64,000 nt of DNA from JABDKH01 sp963768565. Lineage in GTDB: Bacteria; Bacteroidota; Rhodothermia; Rhodothermales; JABDKH01. The position numbers were made by a program, and so were the translations under genes. Shown here in pieces: positions 25,544-34,760 of this stretch (positions are counted from its first letter, which is position 1; each line of letters begins with the position of its first letter). Location: assembly GCA_963768565.1 (NCBI GenBank), contig CAVYIO010000019.1, positions 85,479-149,478 of the forward strand, in the 5' to 3' direction. A model generated the notes under the pieces. That model saw nothing but the letters and a program-made list of their open reading frames with translations, searched no databases and was not told the origin of the DNA.

Positions 25544-26782
25544 ATGTCCATAGATTCTTTAGAAGGTGTGGAGCCGTTCCTGACCCACCTCGATACGGTG
25601 CAGCGAGCTGCGCAGTTGTCGGCGGGCAGTGACGTAGCTGTCGAGAAGCTCGTCGAGGAAACGTTCAGAAGGGCGATCGCTGCGCATCGCAATGGCGATC
25701 CGCGACGCCCGCGTGACCTTCTTCTCGCCGAATTGGGGAACGCCCGGCAACATGGCGATGAGACGGACACGACCGCCACTGTCGTCGAGCAAGTAGTCAG
25801 CGATACGCACCGGGCAGCAGCGACCGAGCGTGCACGTTCGGTAGTGCATCAGGTCCTTTCGGGGCTGGACTCGCTGGACTGGCGCCTGCTCTTCCTTTCT
25901 GAAATCGACGCCCTTTCGATGGATGAGATCGCAGCGCTCACCGGAGAGCCGGCGGTCGTTCTGGAGGAGCGACGACAGAACGTGCTGAGCCGAATTCATG
26001 AGAGTCTGTTTTCGGAATCAGGGCCTGAACAGCGCGTGCATCTGATCGACGGACTGCAGGAGGACTGGCTGAAGGATTCGCTGTCGGAAATATCCCGGCA
26101 GCTGCCTCGCGCCTCCGACGGGCTTCGATCGCGAATCGCGGCATCGGCCGGACCGCAGGTACGCACTGCGCAATCGACAACGTCCGTCGACGCACCAGCT
26201 CGTGCCGGTGCCAGCGCGCCACAGAAACGCCGCAGTCCCGTCCGACCCATGTCGATCCTCGTCGGCATCGCCCTCGTGCTCGTCGTCGGATTTGGAGCGG
26301 ATTATCTTCATTCGACGCTCAGTGAGGAGCCGGAGCAAGACTTGATCGTACTGGCGGCACGCAAAGCGAAGTCGTTTCGATTTGACCTTCGAACCCCATC
26401 GCGCGATCGAGGTGAACGGTTTCTGCAAACGCATACCGGAGTCCAATCCAGTATTCCCGAGATCGACGGGACGACGCTTGGTGGCGTGGGAATAGAAGAG
26501 ATTGCGCCGGGCGTGCACGCTCCTGCGGTGCGATACGTCGACGACTCCACCGGCGCGAGTATCACGCTCTACGCTCTCTCGTATCGATTCCTGGATGCCA
26601 ATCCGTCCATACGGCTGTCGTCGGATGTGCGATCCCAGATCCAGAGCGAATCGAACTTTGACCTCCACAGCCTGCGATCGGCACAGGTACTGGTGTGGCG
26701 CAACAGGTCCAGTATCTACCTGGCCGTTACGAAAATTGACGGGCCCGAGCTACAGAGCCGAATCTCGGCTCCCTCCGACTGA
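25544..26782 (+). CDS. membrane protein with sigma-region-4-like cytoplasmic domain
   Basis: 412 residues from ATG 25544. Residues about 1-95 are helical and could be a degenerate sigma-70 region 2. Residues about 108-157 (LDSLDWRLLFLSEIDALSMD, EIAALTGEPAVVLEERRQ) match the helix-turn-helix of sigma region 4. One transmembrane helix lies at about 236-254 (ILVGIALVLVVGFGADYL), and some 150 residues follow on the far side, with a beta-rich character. The arrangement looks like a sigma-like domain joined to a membrane anchor and an extracytoplasmic sensor, or an anti-sigma-type protein. Function not established. Confidence 0.65.
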   Translation: MSIDSLEGVEPFLTHLDTVQRAAQLSAGSDVAVEKLVEETFRRAIAAHRNGDPRRPRDLLLAELGNARQHGDETDTTATVVEQVVSDTHRAAATERARSVVHQVLSGLDSLDWRLLFLSEIDALSMDEIAALTGEPAVVLEERRQNVLSRIHESLFSESGPEQRVHLIDGLQEDWLKDSLSEISRQLPRASDGLRSRIAASAGPQVRTAQSTTSVDAPARAGASAPQKRRSPVRPMSILVGIALVLVVGFGADYLHSTLSEEPEQDLIVLAARKAKSFRFDLRTPSRDRGERFLQTHTGVQSSIPEIDGTTLGGVGIEEIAPGVHAPAVRYVDDSTGASITLYALSYRFLDANPSIRLSSDVRSQIQSESNFDLHSLRSAQVLVWRNRSSIYLAVTKIDGPELQSRISAPSD

Positions 26783-26788
26783 CGAGGT

Positions 26789-28147
26789 CTAGCTTGAAGG
26801 GATGGATATTCGGAACGTCGATCCGTGTCCGGGCCTGGATTGCAGTAGTATCAGTTCGCCACCGTGATAGTCTTCCACGATGCGCTTGGCGAGGCTCAGG
26901 CCGAGGCCCCATCCTCTCGTCTTGGTCGAGAATCCAGGCCGGAAGATGAACTTCCATTCGCGTCGGTCAATGCCCTTGCCGGTGTCTTCGACATCCACGT
27001 GCACTTGTTCGCCCTCTTGTCGCGCGCGCACCTCGATCCTGCCCTCTCCACCCTCCAGAGCATCCAGGGCGTTCTTGAGCAGGTTCTCCACGACCCACTC
27101 AAACAACTCCGGGTTCAGCGGGACTTTCAAACCCGGTTCCAGATCGACAACAAGCTGAACGTCTTTCCCTTTCCGCGGCAGCCTGCGCTTCATGTAGTCG
27201 ACGGTGCTGCCGACCACTGATTCCAGACTCTCCACCGACAGCCTCGGCATGGAACCGATGTCCGAGAACCTGCTTGCGACGCGCTTCAATCGCTCGACAT
27301 CCTTCTCTACCTCGTCGACCGCATCCCTTCGTTGGTCCGTCCCGATATCATCGGATCGCAAAATCTCGGTCCAGCCCATAAGGCTCGAAATCGGAGTCCC
27401 CAGCTGATGTGCAGCCTCCTTGGCCATCCCAACCCACAGGCTGCTCTGCTCACTTCGCCGCACGTAGGAGAACCCGAGATAGCCGACGAGAATGAACAGT
27501 CCGACGAACAGAAACTGGATGTACGGATACCAGCGGAGCTCGCGTACCATCTGTGATTCACCGTAGTGAACCTGTTGCGTCAGCCCGACGTCCGGCATCC
27601 CCGGAAACGTGATTTCGATCAGAATGGGTGCATACGTAGAGTCCATGTCGGCGATCCGCGACATTACGCGCACGGAATCCCTGGGTGACAGACTGTTGCC
27701 CACTGAGTCGAGGCCGTGCAGGTTGCGCCAACTCAGAATTTCGCCCGTTCGACCGTCGGTCACGATGGCCGGAATGTCGAAGGCGTTGGGGACGAGGATG
27801 TCGTCCATAATGAAACTCAGTTCACTCGCCGGCGGCATGCTCTGGGCCCAGGAGATCGCTTCCAGCAGGGCCGGCAGCCGATCTGCGGAAAAACTCTCCC
27901 CGGCCGACGGCATCGCCCTGAGCCGACCCTGAATCTCAGACAGCTCAGCCTGATAGGGATTGACTGATTGGAGCTGGGCCTTGGGCAATTGAACCAGGGC
28001 ATTGGCCCAGAGGCGAACAACCGACTGCTCGCGGTCTTTCAGCCGGTTGACCAGTTGATGGGTGTACGCGAGCGAAACGACGGCGATGACGATCGCGAAA
28101 AGAATGAGGCCAATCTTAAGCTTGGCGGAAACACGGTATGCCTTCAT
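26789..28147 (-). CDS. two-component sensor histidine kinase
   Basis: 452 residues from ATG 28147. Two transmembrane helices, at about 9-27 and 205-225, enclose a periplasmic sensor of about 175 residues. The phosphoacceptor His lies in AKEAAHQLGTPISSLMGW, an uncommon H-box with HQLGTP instead of HELRTP. The ATPase domain has ENLLKNALDALEGG (N box), VEDTGKGID (G1) and WGLGLSLAKRIVEDYHGG (G2). No response regulator gene is adjacent, so its partner is unknown. It converges on the sigma-like gene with six bases between stops. Confidence 0.88.
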   Translation of the reverse strand: MKAYRVSAKLKIGLILFAIVIAVVSLAYTHQLVNRLKDREQSVVRLWANALVQLPKAQLQSVNPYQAELSEIQGRLRAMPSAGESFSADRLPALLEAISWAQSMPPASELSFIMDDILVPNAFDIPAIVTDGRTGEILSWRNLHGLDSVGNSLSPRDSVRVMSRIADMDSTYAPILIEITFPGMPDVGLTQQVHYGESQMVRELRWYPYIQFLFVGLFILVGYLGFSYVRRSEQSSLWVGMAKEAAHQLGTPISSLMGWTEILRSDDIGTDQRRDAVDEVEKDVERLKRVASRFSDIGSMPRLSVESLESVVGSTVDYMKRRLPRKGKDVQLVVDLEPGLKVPLNPELFEWVVENLLKNALDALEGGEGRIEVRARQEGEQVHVDVEDTGKGIDRREWKFIFRPGFSTKTRGWGLGLSLAKRIVEDYHGGELILLQSRPGHGSTFRISIPSS

Positions 28148-28261
28148 GCGGTCGGGGCCGGATTGTGCACCGGTCAGAGTGGTTCTGGGTAAGGCCGACG
28201 CGGGGAGCGTCAGTCGGCAGCACCCCGCCCGAATCAAATGCGCTTCGCGCCGGGGAGTTCG

Positions 28262-29563
28262 TCAGACCGCCGACACGATCTCAGCGAGATCTCGCACAAT
28301 GGTTTGCGCCCGCTTCGGGCCGGTCGAGATCGTGCGAATCGGTACTTCCAGGAAGCTCGAGATGAATTCCAGGTAGGTCTGCGCCTGTGCCGGTAGATCT
28401 TCGTAACTCCGCGCAGCGGTGATATCTTCATCCCAGCCCGGAAACGACTTGTAGATCGGTCGAACTTTCTCGAGCGTCTGCACCTCGCTAGGAAAGCGCT
28501 GGGTCTCCTTGCCCTCGATCTCATAGGCCGTACAGACCATGATCTCGGACATACCTGTCAGCACGTCCAGCTTCGTGATCGCCAGGTCCGTAAATCCGTT
28601 GATCATCTCGTGTAACGCAGCGCAACCAGGTCGAGCCAGCCACACCGCCTCGGTCGTCCCGGTCGTAGCGCCAAACTCTCTTCCCACCTCGCGCAGTCTA
28701 TCTCCGGAAGCATCTTCAAGTTCTGTCGGGAACGGGCCATTTCCCACCCGCGTCGAGTACGCCTTGACGATGCCGATCACACGTTCGATCTCAGTGGGAG
28801 GTACACCGAGTCCTGTGCAACATCCTCCAACAGTTGGATGGCTTGACGTCACAAAGGGATAGGTCCCGAAATCGACATCCAGCAGCGAGCCCTGCGCCCC
28901 TTCGGCCAGTATTCGCTTTCCGTCTTTCAGCGCCTGGCCGAGGTAGTGACTCGTATCGGTGACGTACGGGTCGATCAGCTTGTCAAACTCTACGCACTCT
29001 TCGATGATGGCATCAACGTCCAGTTCGGCGGCCCCGTAGATTCCTTTCAGAATTGCGTTCTTCTCTTCAATCGCGATCGTCAGTTTCTTCCTGAGCACGT
29101 CGCGGTCCAGCAGATCGACCACGCGTATGCCGGTCCGGGCGAATTTATCCATGTAGGCCGGCCCGATGCCCCGTCCGGTGGTGCCGATTGCGCCGGCATC
29201 TCGCGCACGTTCACTGGCCTCCTCGACCTTCTTGTGATACGGCATGATGAGATGGGCATTATGTGAGATGAACAGCCGTCCATCGACCTCGTAGCCCAGC
29301 TCGCGAATCATTCCGATTTCGTCAATCAGAGCGCCCGGATCAATCACCACTCCATTGCCGATGACGCAGCTCACGCCTTCATGAAAGATCCCGCTCGGAA
29401 CGAGGTGAAGGACGAATGTCTTGTCGCCCCACATGATGGTATGGCCGGCGTTAGCGCCCCCCTGATACCTGGCGACAATGTCGATCTCGTGACTTAGCAG
29501 GTCGACGATTTTGCCTTTGCCTTCGTCGCCCCACTGACTTCCTATGACAACCGTAATTGGCAT
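28262..29563 (-). CDS. purA: adenylosuccinate synthetase
   Basis: 433 residues. Converts IMP, aspartate and GTP to adenylosuccinate in AMP synthesis. The N-terminal GTP loop GSQWGDEGKGKIVDLLS, the catalytic Asp and His in this loop and in GANAGHTI, and the IMP-binding TGRGIGPAYMDK are all present; the C-terminal guanine-binding region is intact. A terminator for the upstream STAS gene separates them, so purA probably has its own promoter. Confidence 0.97.
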   Translation of the reverse strand: MPITVVIGSQWGDEGKGKIVDLLSHEIDIVARYQGGANAGHTIMWGDKTFVLHLVPSGIFHEGVSCVIGNGVVIDPGALIDEIGMIRELGYEVDGRLFISHNAHLIMPYHKKVEEASERARDAGAIGTTGRGIGPAYMDKFARTGIRVVDLLDRDVLRKKLTIAIEEKNAILKGIYGAAELDVDAIIEECVEFDKLIDPYVTDTSHYLGQALKDGKRILAEGAQGSLLDVDFGTYPFVTSSHPTVGGCCTGLGVPPTEIERVIGIVKAYSTRVGNGPFPTELEDASGDRLREVGREFGATTGTTEAVWLARPGCAALHEMINGFTDLAITKLDVLTGMSEIMVCTAYEIEGKETQRFPSEVQTLEKVRPIYKSFPGWDEDITAARSYEDLPAQAQTYLEFISSFLEVPIRTISTGPKRAQTIVRDLAEIVSAV

Positions 29564-29594
29564 GTGCTCACGTACAGCTGATTAGAACCGTGCG

Positions 29595-29628
29595 AACAAA
29601 ACAAAAGGCGACGGGCACGCCCGCCACC
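29595..29628 (-). terminator. Rho-independent terminator after the secDF-STAS unit
   Basis: On the minus strand GGTGGCGGGC (29628-29619) pairs with GCCCGTCGCC (29616-29607) around a 2-base loop, with two G-T pairs, followed by TTTTGTTTTGTT (29606-29595). It ends the STAS gene unit just before purA. Confidence 0.75.
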
Positions 29629-29697
29629 TTGGGTTTCGAGTTTCAACTGGCGGTCGTACCCGCCACGAATACCAGAAGGAAGATGAGTCCTGCCGTG

Positions 29698-30054
29698 CTA
29701 TTTCGCCGGGGTCTCCTCCTCATAGCTGGCCACGGCGTCTTCGACGGACGGATAGTGTTTGAACACCGTGATGAGTTTAGTCACAATCAGGAGCGACTGG
29801 ATTCGATCGGCAACATTCGCGAGGCGAAGGTCGCCCCCGGCGTTGCGCATCGTGGTCATGCCGCTGATCAACATGCCCAGGCCGCTCGAGTTCATGAACT
29901 TCGTTTTCGAGAGATCAATGACCACGTTGTTCTGTCCCTTCTCTCGCAGCTCATGGAGTGTGTTATGGAGGTCCGCGCCATCGGGACCGCCCATGACGTT
30001 GCCCTTGAGCGTAATGACAACCGCGTTATAGCGCTCGTCGACGTTGTAGTTCAT
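29698..30054 (-). CDS. STAS-domain anti-sigma factor antagonist-like protein
   Basis: 118 residues, a single STAS domain. The phosphorylatable Ser lies in TKFMNSSGLGMLI (Ser56 or Ser57), and the flanking VVIDLSK and GGDLRLANV match SpoIIAA/RsbV-type proteins. Such proteins release a sigma factor by binding an anti-sigma kinase, which would be encoded elsewhere. The C-terminal FKHYPSVEDAVASY is typical. It is transcribed after secF, 29 bases away. Confidence 0.87.
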   Translation of the reverse strand: MNYNVDERYNAVVITLKGNVMGGPDGADLHNTLHELREKGQNNVVIDLSKTKFMNSSGLGMLISGMTTMRNAGGDLRLANVADRIQSLLIVTKLITVFKHYPSVEDAVASYEEETPAK

Positions 30055-30083
30055 CGCTATGAAGACTCGTTCGTGATACGTCT

Positions 30084-31001
30084 TTATTTGCGTCGGCCGG
30101 TGGCCTTTGCCCGCGCACGTAATTCAACAACAACGGGCGAGGCAACAAATATTGACGAGTAAGTTCCGATCAGGATACCGATGATAAGCGCAAATGCAAA
30201 CCCCCGGAGCACCTCTCCACCGAATATAAAGAGCGTGCCTACCACGAGCAAGGTGGTGCCGGATGTCACGACTGTGCGGCTCAGGGTGTGGTTTATCGAG
30301 CGGTTGACCATCTCTCCGTAGGCTTCCGTCTTGTAGATGTTCGAGTACTCCCTGATCCGATCGAAAATCACAACGGTGTCGTTCAGGGAGTATCCCACAA
30401 TCGTCAGGAAGGCGGCGATGATCGACTGGTCGATCTGCATCGAAAACGGCACGATGCCATACAGCGCCGAGAAGACGCCCAGCGTGATGATCACATCATG
30501 AAAAAGCGCCGCCACTGCTCCCAGCCCGAAACGCCATTCGAAACGGATCAGGATGTAGACAAAGATCACGAGCAACGAGCCAAAGACCGAGTAGATCGCG
30601 CCTCGTTTTAGATCAGCAGCAAAACGGGGTCCAACGATATCTGTCTTGAGCACTCTCGGATTCGAGTCCGTAAACGCCGAAGCAATCCCACCCGTTATCG
30701 CATTCTGAATCTCATTGATGTCGCCTTCGTCGAGGGCCCTGATCAGCAACTCACTGTCGCCGTACGCCTTCACCTCCGGTGTGCTGATCAGAACTTGCGC
30801 AAGTTCCTCGCGGACCTGAACAACGTTGAGTGGTTCCGTGGTTTCCACGACGAATTCCATGCCGCCCCGAAAGTCGATGCCCATTTCGAGCCCGCGGCTG
30901 ACAAGCGACACGATACTCAGCGTGATCAGGATGCCGGAGAATATGTACCCCTTGGTACGACTCTGAATGAATTCGTATTTGATGTTCTCGAAGATTCTCA
31001 T
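30084..31001 (-). CDS. secF: protein translocase subunit SecF
   Basis: 305 residues with six transmembrane segments. The family motifs are present: GIDFRGGMEFVVET after the first helix, and IVGYSLNDTVVIFDRIRE in the membrane domain, the proton-path region. With SecD it uses proton-motive force to pull exported proteins through SecYEG. It follows secD with 64 bases between. Confidence 0.95.
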   Translation of the reverse strand: MRIFENIKYEFIQSRTKGYIFSGILITLSIVSLVSRGLEMGIDFRGGMEFVVETTEPLNVVQVREELAQVLISTPEVKAYGDSELLIRALDEGDINEIQNAITGGIASAFTDSNPRVLKTDIVGPRFAADLKRGAIYSVFGSLLVIFVYILIRFEWRFGLGAVAALFHDVIITLGVFSALYGIVPFSMQIDQSIIAAFLTIVGYSLNDTVVIFDRIREYSNIYKTEAYGEMVNRSINHTLSRTVVTSGTTLLVVGTLFIFGGEVLRGFAFALIIGILIGTYSSIFVASPVVVELRARAKATGRRK

Positions 31002-31065
31002 GGCCTGTATGGATCATGGCGCCACGAGGGCGCCGTTGAATGTTGGCTGGTGGACTGTCTGCAAC

Positions 31066-32931
31066 TCAGCCGTAGTTCACGGACAGTCGTCGCTCGATGA
31101 CCATGTAGTCAAAGATGATTCGCGTAAACACGATGGCGCTGAACATGGACGCGAGGATACCGGCCATAAGCGTCACGGCGAATCCCTGAATCGGACCCAC
31201 ACCAAACGAGTAGAGGATGGCTCCGACAAAGAACGTCGTGATGTTCGCGTCGACGATGGCCGACAGCGCTTTGGCGAATCCACCGTCGATCGCCGCCTTG
31301 AGCGTCTTGCCGGTGGTCTGTTCCTCTCGGATTCGCTCGAAGATCAGCACGTTGGCGTCAACGGCCATACCAATCGTGAGTACGATACCCGCGATGCCGG
31401 GCAGCGTTAGCGTCGCTCCGAACCCGGCAAGGATGCCAAGAATGAAGATGATGTTCAGCACGAGCGCGAGGTCGGCGACAACACCGCCGGTTCGATAGTA
31501 GGCGATCATGAAGAGCGCTACGATCAGCAGGCCGACCATTACGGATAGAAACCCGGCCCTGATCGAAGCCTGCCCGAGGCTCGGACCGACCGTCCTCTCC
31601 TCCACGATCTCGACCGGTGCCGGCAGGGCGCCCGATTTCAGGATGGTCACGATATCCTGCGCCTCTTCCTGTGAGTCAAGTCCGCTGATCGCCGAACGGC
31701 CACCGGTGATTCGTTCGTTGACGACCGGGTACGAATACACGACCCCGTCAAGAACAATCGCCACCTGCTTGCCAACGTTCGCGCCGGTGAGACGGGCCCA
31801 CGTGCGAGCCCCCTCCGAATTCATCACCATCGTCACCTCGGGTGCGTTGGTGATCTGGTCGAAGTCAACTCTCGCATCCTCGATGACCTCTCCGGTCATT
31901 TCGATGGCGTCGCGAACACCCAGGATGTAGTACATCTCGTGGCCATCTTCGGTCAGACCGATCGGAGATGACGTGTACATGAGCTTGATTCCGGACGGCA
32001 GAAGCGCCCTGATCTCGGGCGCGCGCAGCAACGTGTTGGCTGCCGCCGTGTCATTCTCGGCAACCGCTCCATAGACGACCCCCTGCCCCACGGGCTGCAT
32101 GACCTCAAGCAGGGCGTTGCCCGCCTGAGCCTCTTCCTCCAGAAGGGCGGAAATGTCGAGCAAAGTATCTGCCGCCGAAGCGTCGGTCGCAGATTCTCCC
32201 GACGAATCCACGGCACTTTCCTCGTAGTGCTCGATCATGCCCTGAAGCGAACGTACCACGTCCTGCGGATCGGCCATAAGGCGAAACTCAAGTCGCGCCG
32301 TCCCCTTCAGCAGCTTGCGGATTCTCTCGGGATCGTCAATTCCGGGCATCTCCACGATCACGCGGCGCGACCCCTGCTTCTGAATGGACGGCTCCGACAC
32401 GCCGTAACGGTCGACGCGGTCTCGAATGATTTCGATCGCTCTCGTGACGGCCGCATCCGCTTCGCCTCTCAGGTACGATGCGACCTCGACATTGGTGGAT
32501 CGCCGTGTGATCCCCTCATCGTCGTTTCGGAAGTAGCGAGAGAGTCTGGCATTCTCATCCCGCGATTCGAACTCGTCGACGAACGCATCGATTACCGAGA
32601 CCCCTTCTCGAGCGGCCCGACTGGAGGACACCGCGAGCACGTCCTCAAAGACCTCGTCGGTCTCGCGCGACAGTTCGCGGATCAGCGACTCGACGCCCAC
32701 TTCAAGCGTCACGTGCATCCCTCCAAGCAGGTCCAATCCGAGCTTGAGTGCCTTTTCCTTGACTTCCCGTAGTCGGGCGAAATTCTCGCGCTCGTACTCC
32801 TGCCTGGCCTCTACCTCCATATCACCCATTCGCTGATTGTAGTAGAGGTTCTGCGCGGACGGCCAGAGGTAGTAACCGGTGACCAGGAGGAAGAACACGG
32901 TGAGAAATATCTTGAATCCGTTGCCTTGCAT
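31066..32931 (-). CDS. secD: protein translocase subunit SecD
   Basis: 621 residues. A first transmembrane helix (IFLTVFFLLVTGYYLW) precedes a large periplasmic region with LGLDLLGGMHVTLEV, DRYGVSEPSIQKQGSRRVIV and the head domain, then five membrane helices with IAGIVLTIGMAVDANVLIFE, the D4-D5 motif of the RND superfamily. It is longer than the E. coli protein in the periplasmic part, as usual in Bacteroidota. It pairs with secF downstream. Cytoplasmic side chains end at residue 621 without truncation. Confidence 0.95.
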   Translation of the reverse strand: MQGNGFKIFLTVFFLLVTGYYLWPSAQNLYYNQRMGDMEVEARQEYERENFARLREVKEKALKLGLDLLGGMHVTLEVGVESLIRELSRETDEVFEDVLAVSSSRAAREGVSVIDAFVDEFESRDENARLSRYFRNDDEGITRRSTNVEVASYLRGEADAAVTRAIEIIRDRVDRYGVSEPSIQKQGSRRVIVEMPGIDDPERIRKLLKGTARLEFRLMADPQDVVRSLQGMIEHYEESAVDSSGESATDASAADTLLDISALLEEEAQAGNALLEVMQPVGQGVVYGAVAENDTAAANTLLRAPEIRALLPSGIKLMYTSSPIGLTEDGHEMYYILGVRDAIEMTGEVIEDARVDFDQITNAPEVTMVMNSEGARTWARLTGANVGKQVAIVLDGVVYSYPVVNERITGGRSAISGLDSQEEAQDIVTILKSGALPAPVEIVEERTVGPSLGQASIRAGFLSVMVGLLIVALFMIAYYRTGGVVADLALVLNIIFILGILAGFGATLTLPGIAGIVLTIGMAVDANVLIFERIREEQTTGKTLKAAIDGGFAKALSAIVDANITTFFVGAILYSFGVGPIQGFAVTLMAGILASMFSAIVFTRIIFDYMVIERRLSVNYG

Positions 32932-33041
32932 CTTATCGTGTTACTTGGTGATCAAGTCGTGCCCACCGGCGAATTGAGGACCGGGGTGGACTCTTGGAAA
33001 TGTGTCGCTAGCGACACGGAAATCGGAGGTGGAAGAACCCG

Positions 33042-33569
33042 CTAAGGCCCGAGTGGCAATGCCGCGATCAGATGCCGGATCTGCCAGCTCGTGAGGTTCG
33101 GCCCCTGAGCCACACGACCAATCCATGTGACCGGGATACTGGCCCGGAGGGTCCGGGAGAGGATCGTCGCCGCTGAAAGGAAATGGCCTGGCGCCCGGGG
33201 CGTGAGCGATCGTGCGAGTTTTACGGCCTGCCGGAGCTCAACGAGCCATCCCCCGCTCAAGAAATGCTCCAGCGACATGGCCGGAATCACGAGAGAAAGG
33301 GCCGCGCGTGCAGCCGCATCATCCGAACCGTCCAACTCGACGATAATGGCAGCCACGAACTCGTCGAGTGTCGATGGCGCGGTCTCGAGCGCCGCTTCGA
33401 TGGCCCTGATGACACTTTCGTCCTGCGTGTGCAGGCGCTGGCGAATCCATTCGCCGGACAGGCTCCGATCGGCCGGCAACAGCGCGTGCAGGCCCGGGGC
33501 GGCCGCCATAAACAGCATCAGAGCCGTCGTCAGAGCGACGAGAGCAAACTGACCCGGTTTTCTGCGCAT
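33042..33569 (-). CDS. exported protein, function unknown
   Basis: 175 residues. A signal peptide (FALVALTTALMLFMAAAPG) is followed by an alpha-helical, Ala/Leu-rich mature part with no cysteine and no recognised motif. Helices such as ESVIRAIEAALETAPSTLDE and GDGSDDAA-like acidic linkers suggest a small periplasmic helical bundle. It lies 110 bases upstream of secD in the same direction and may share its transcript. Unknown family. Confidence 0.55.
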   Translation of the reverse strand: MRRKPGQFALVALTTALMLFMAAAPGLHALLPADRSLSGEWIRQRLHTQDESVIRAIEAALETAPSTLDEFVAAIIVELDGSDDAAARAALSLVIPAMSLEHFLSGGWLVELRQAVKLARSLTPRAPGHFLSAATILSRTLRASIPVTWIGRVAQGPNLTSWQIRHLIAALPLGP

Positions 33570-33813
33570 GTGAGTAGTCGTCCTTGTGTTCGCGGTGGCC
33601 CGTTCGACTAAACGCCGACCCGGCCGTTCCCAACCTTCAAAGTTACGTGTTCAGGCTGCGGTGATCAATTCGGTTTCTTGAATCATTCCGGAATGATGTC
33701 CCTCAACACGCCCCCTGGAGCCCCGGACTGGAACACTCGCAGATGCGAGGGGGTACCGATGCGCTACCGATCGTTTCTGGAACTACTCGATCGACAACAC
33801 CGATTCCGCCGGC

Positions 33814-34758
33814 ATGCGAGCACGTCACCTCTTCACCCTTCTCACCGTGTTTGCGACGATACTCCTCATGGGATGGGGTGCATTCGTCACCAGCATCGAC
33901 GCCGGACTGGCCGTTCCTGACTGGCCATCGTCGTTCAATTCTTACGATCCGCTCAACCCGTGGCCTGGGTGGTGGACCATCACCCCGGTCCTGGCCGAAC
34001 ATGGGCATCGCCTGCTCGGGGCCCTCGTCGGTTTGCTCGTCTTGATTCTGAGCATCTGGACATTCGCCGCCGACTCGCGCCGATGGATGCGTCGACTCGC
34101 TGTCGGGGCCCTGGCGCTGGTCATGTTGCAGGGATTCCTCGGTGGACTCCGCGTCGTGTGGGTATCGCTCGACCTTGCGGTCGTCCACGCCTGTGTTGCG
34201 CAGTTATTCTTCAGCACGATGGTCTGCATGGCCCTCTTTACCTCTCGCTCGTGGACGGATGTCCAGGACTCGCACGTTGGCCGGCCCGCCATATCCGATC
34301 GTCTGGTGAAACTTGGCGTGGCGACGTCTGTCGCGATCTACGTTCAGATCATTCTTGGCGCCCTGCTCCGGCATCCGGGCACCGGCATCGACCTGAGTCT
34401 GGCGGGGTTGCATATCTTCTGGGCCTTCGTTGTTGTCGGGCTCGTACTGGCAACGGCCTACGAAGTCCACGGATCGCATCGCCACATTCCGACAATCCGG
34501 CAATCCAGGGATGCAATGCTCGGCCTCCTCGTCGTACAGTTCATGCTTGGCCTGACCGCCTTCTTTGTCTTGCTCGACGAGGTCGGAATGGTGCAGCCCA
34601 GCAATCTGCAGGTGGCGTCTAACACGTCCCATATGGTGATCGGAGCACTGCTGATGGCGAGTTCCGTCGCATTGTTGACGTGGTCGCTACGGGAGCGTCA
34701 TAGATTCGCACCCGGGGTTCCCCCGGTTTCTCCCAAATCCGTCCCACAACCCGCCTGA
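33814..34758 (+). CDS. ctaA: haem A synthase, CtaA/COX15 family
   Basis: 314 residues with eight predicted membrane helices. Haem-ligand histidines are in LAEHGHRLLGALVG, AVVHACVAQLFF, LAGLHIFWAF and SNTSHMVIGALL, the four positions of the family. The first part GAFVTSIDAGLAVPDWPSSF matches the loop of CtaA. It hydroxylates haem O to haem A for cytochrome oxidase. The haem O synthase gene starts two bases after its stop. No cytochrome oxidase subunit gene is in the window. Confidence 0.92.
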   Translation: MRARHLFTLLTVFATILLMGWGAFVTSIDAGLAVPDWPSSFNSYDPLNPWPGWWTITPVLAEHGHRLLGALVGLLVLILSIWTFAADSRRWMRRLAVGALALVMLQGFLGGLRVVWVSLDLAVVHACVAQLFFSTMVCMALFTSRSWTDVQDSHVGRPAISDRLVKLGVATSVAIYVQIILGALLRHPGTGIDLSLAGLHIFWAFVVVGLVLATAYEVHGSHRHIPTIRQSRDAMLGLLVVQFMLGLTAFFVLLDEVGMVQPSNLQVASNTSHMVIGALLMASSVALLTWSLRERHRFAPGVPPVSPKSVPQPA

Positions 34759-34760
34759 CC

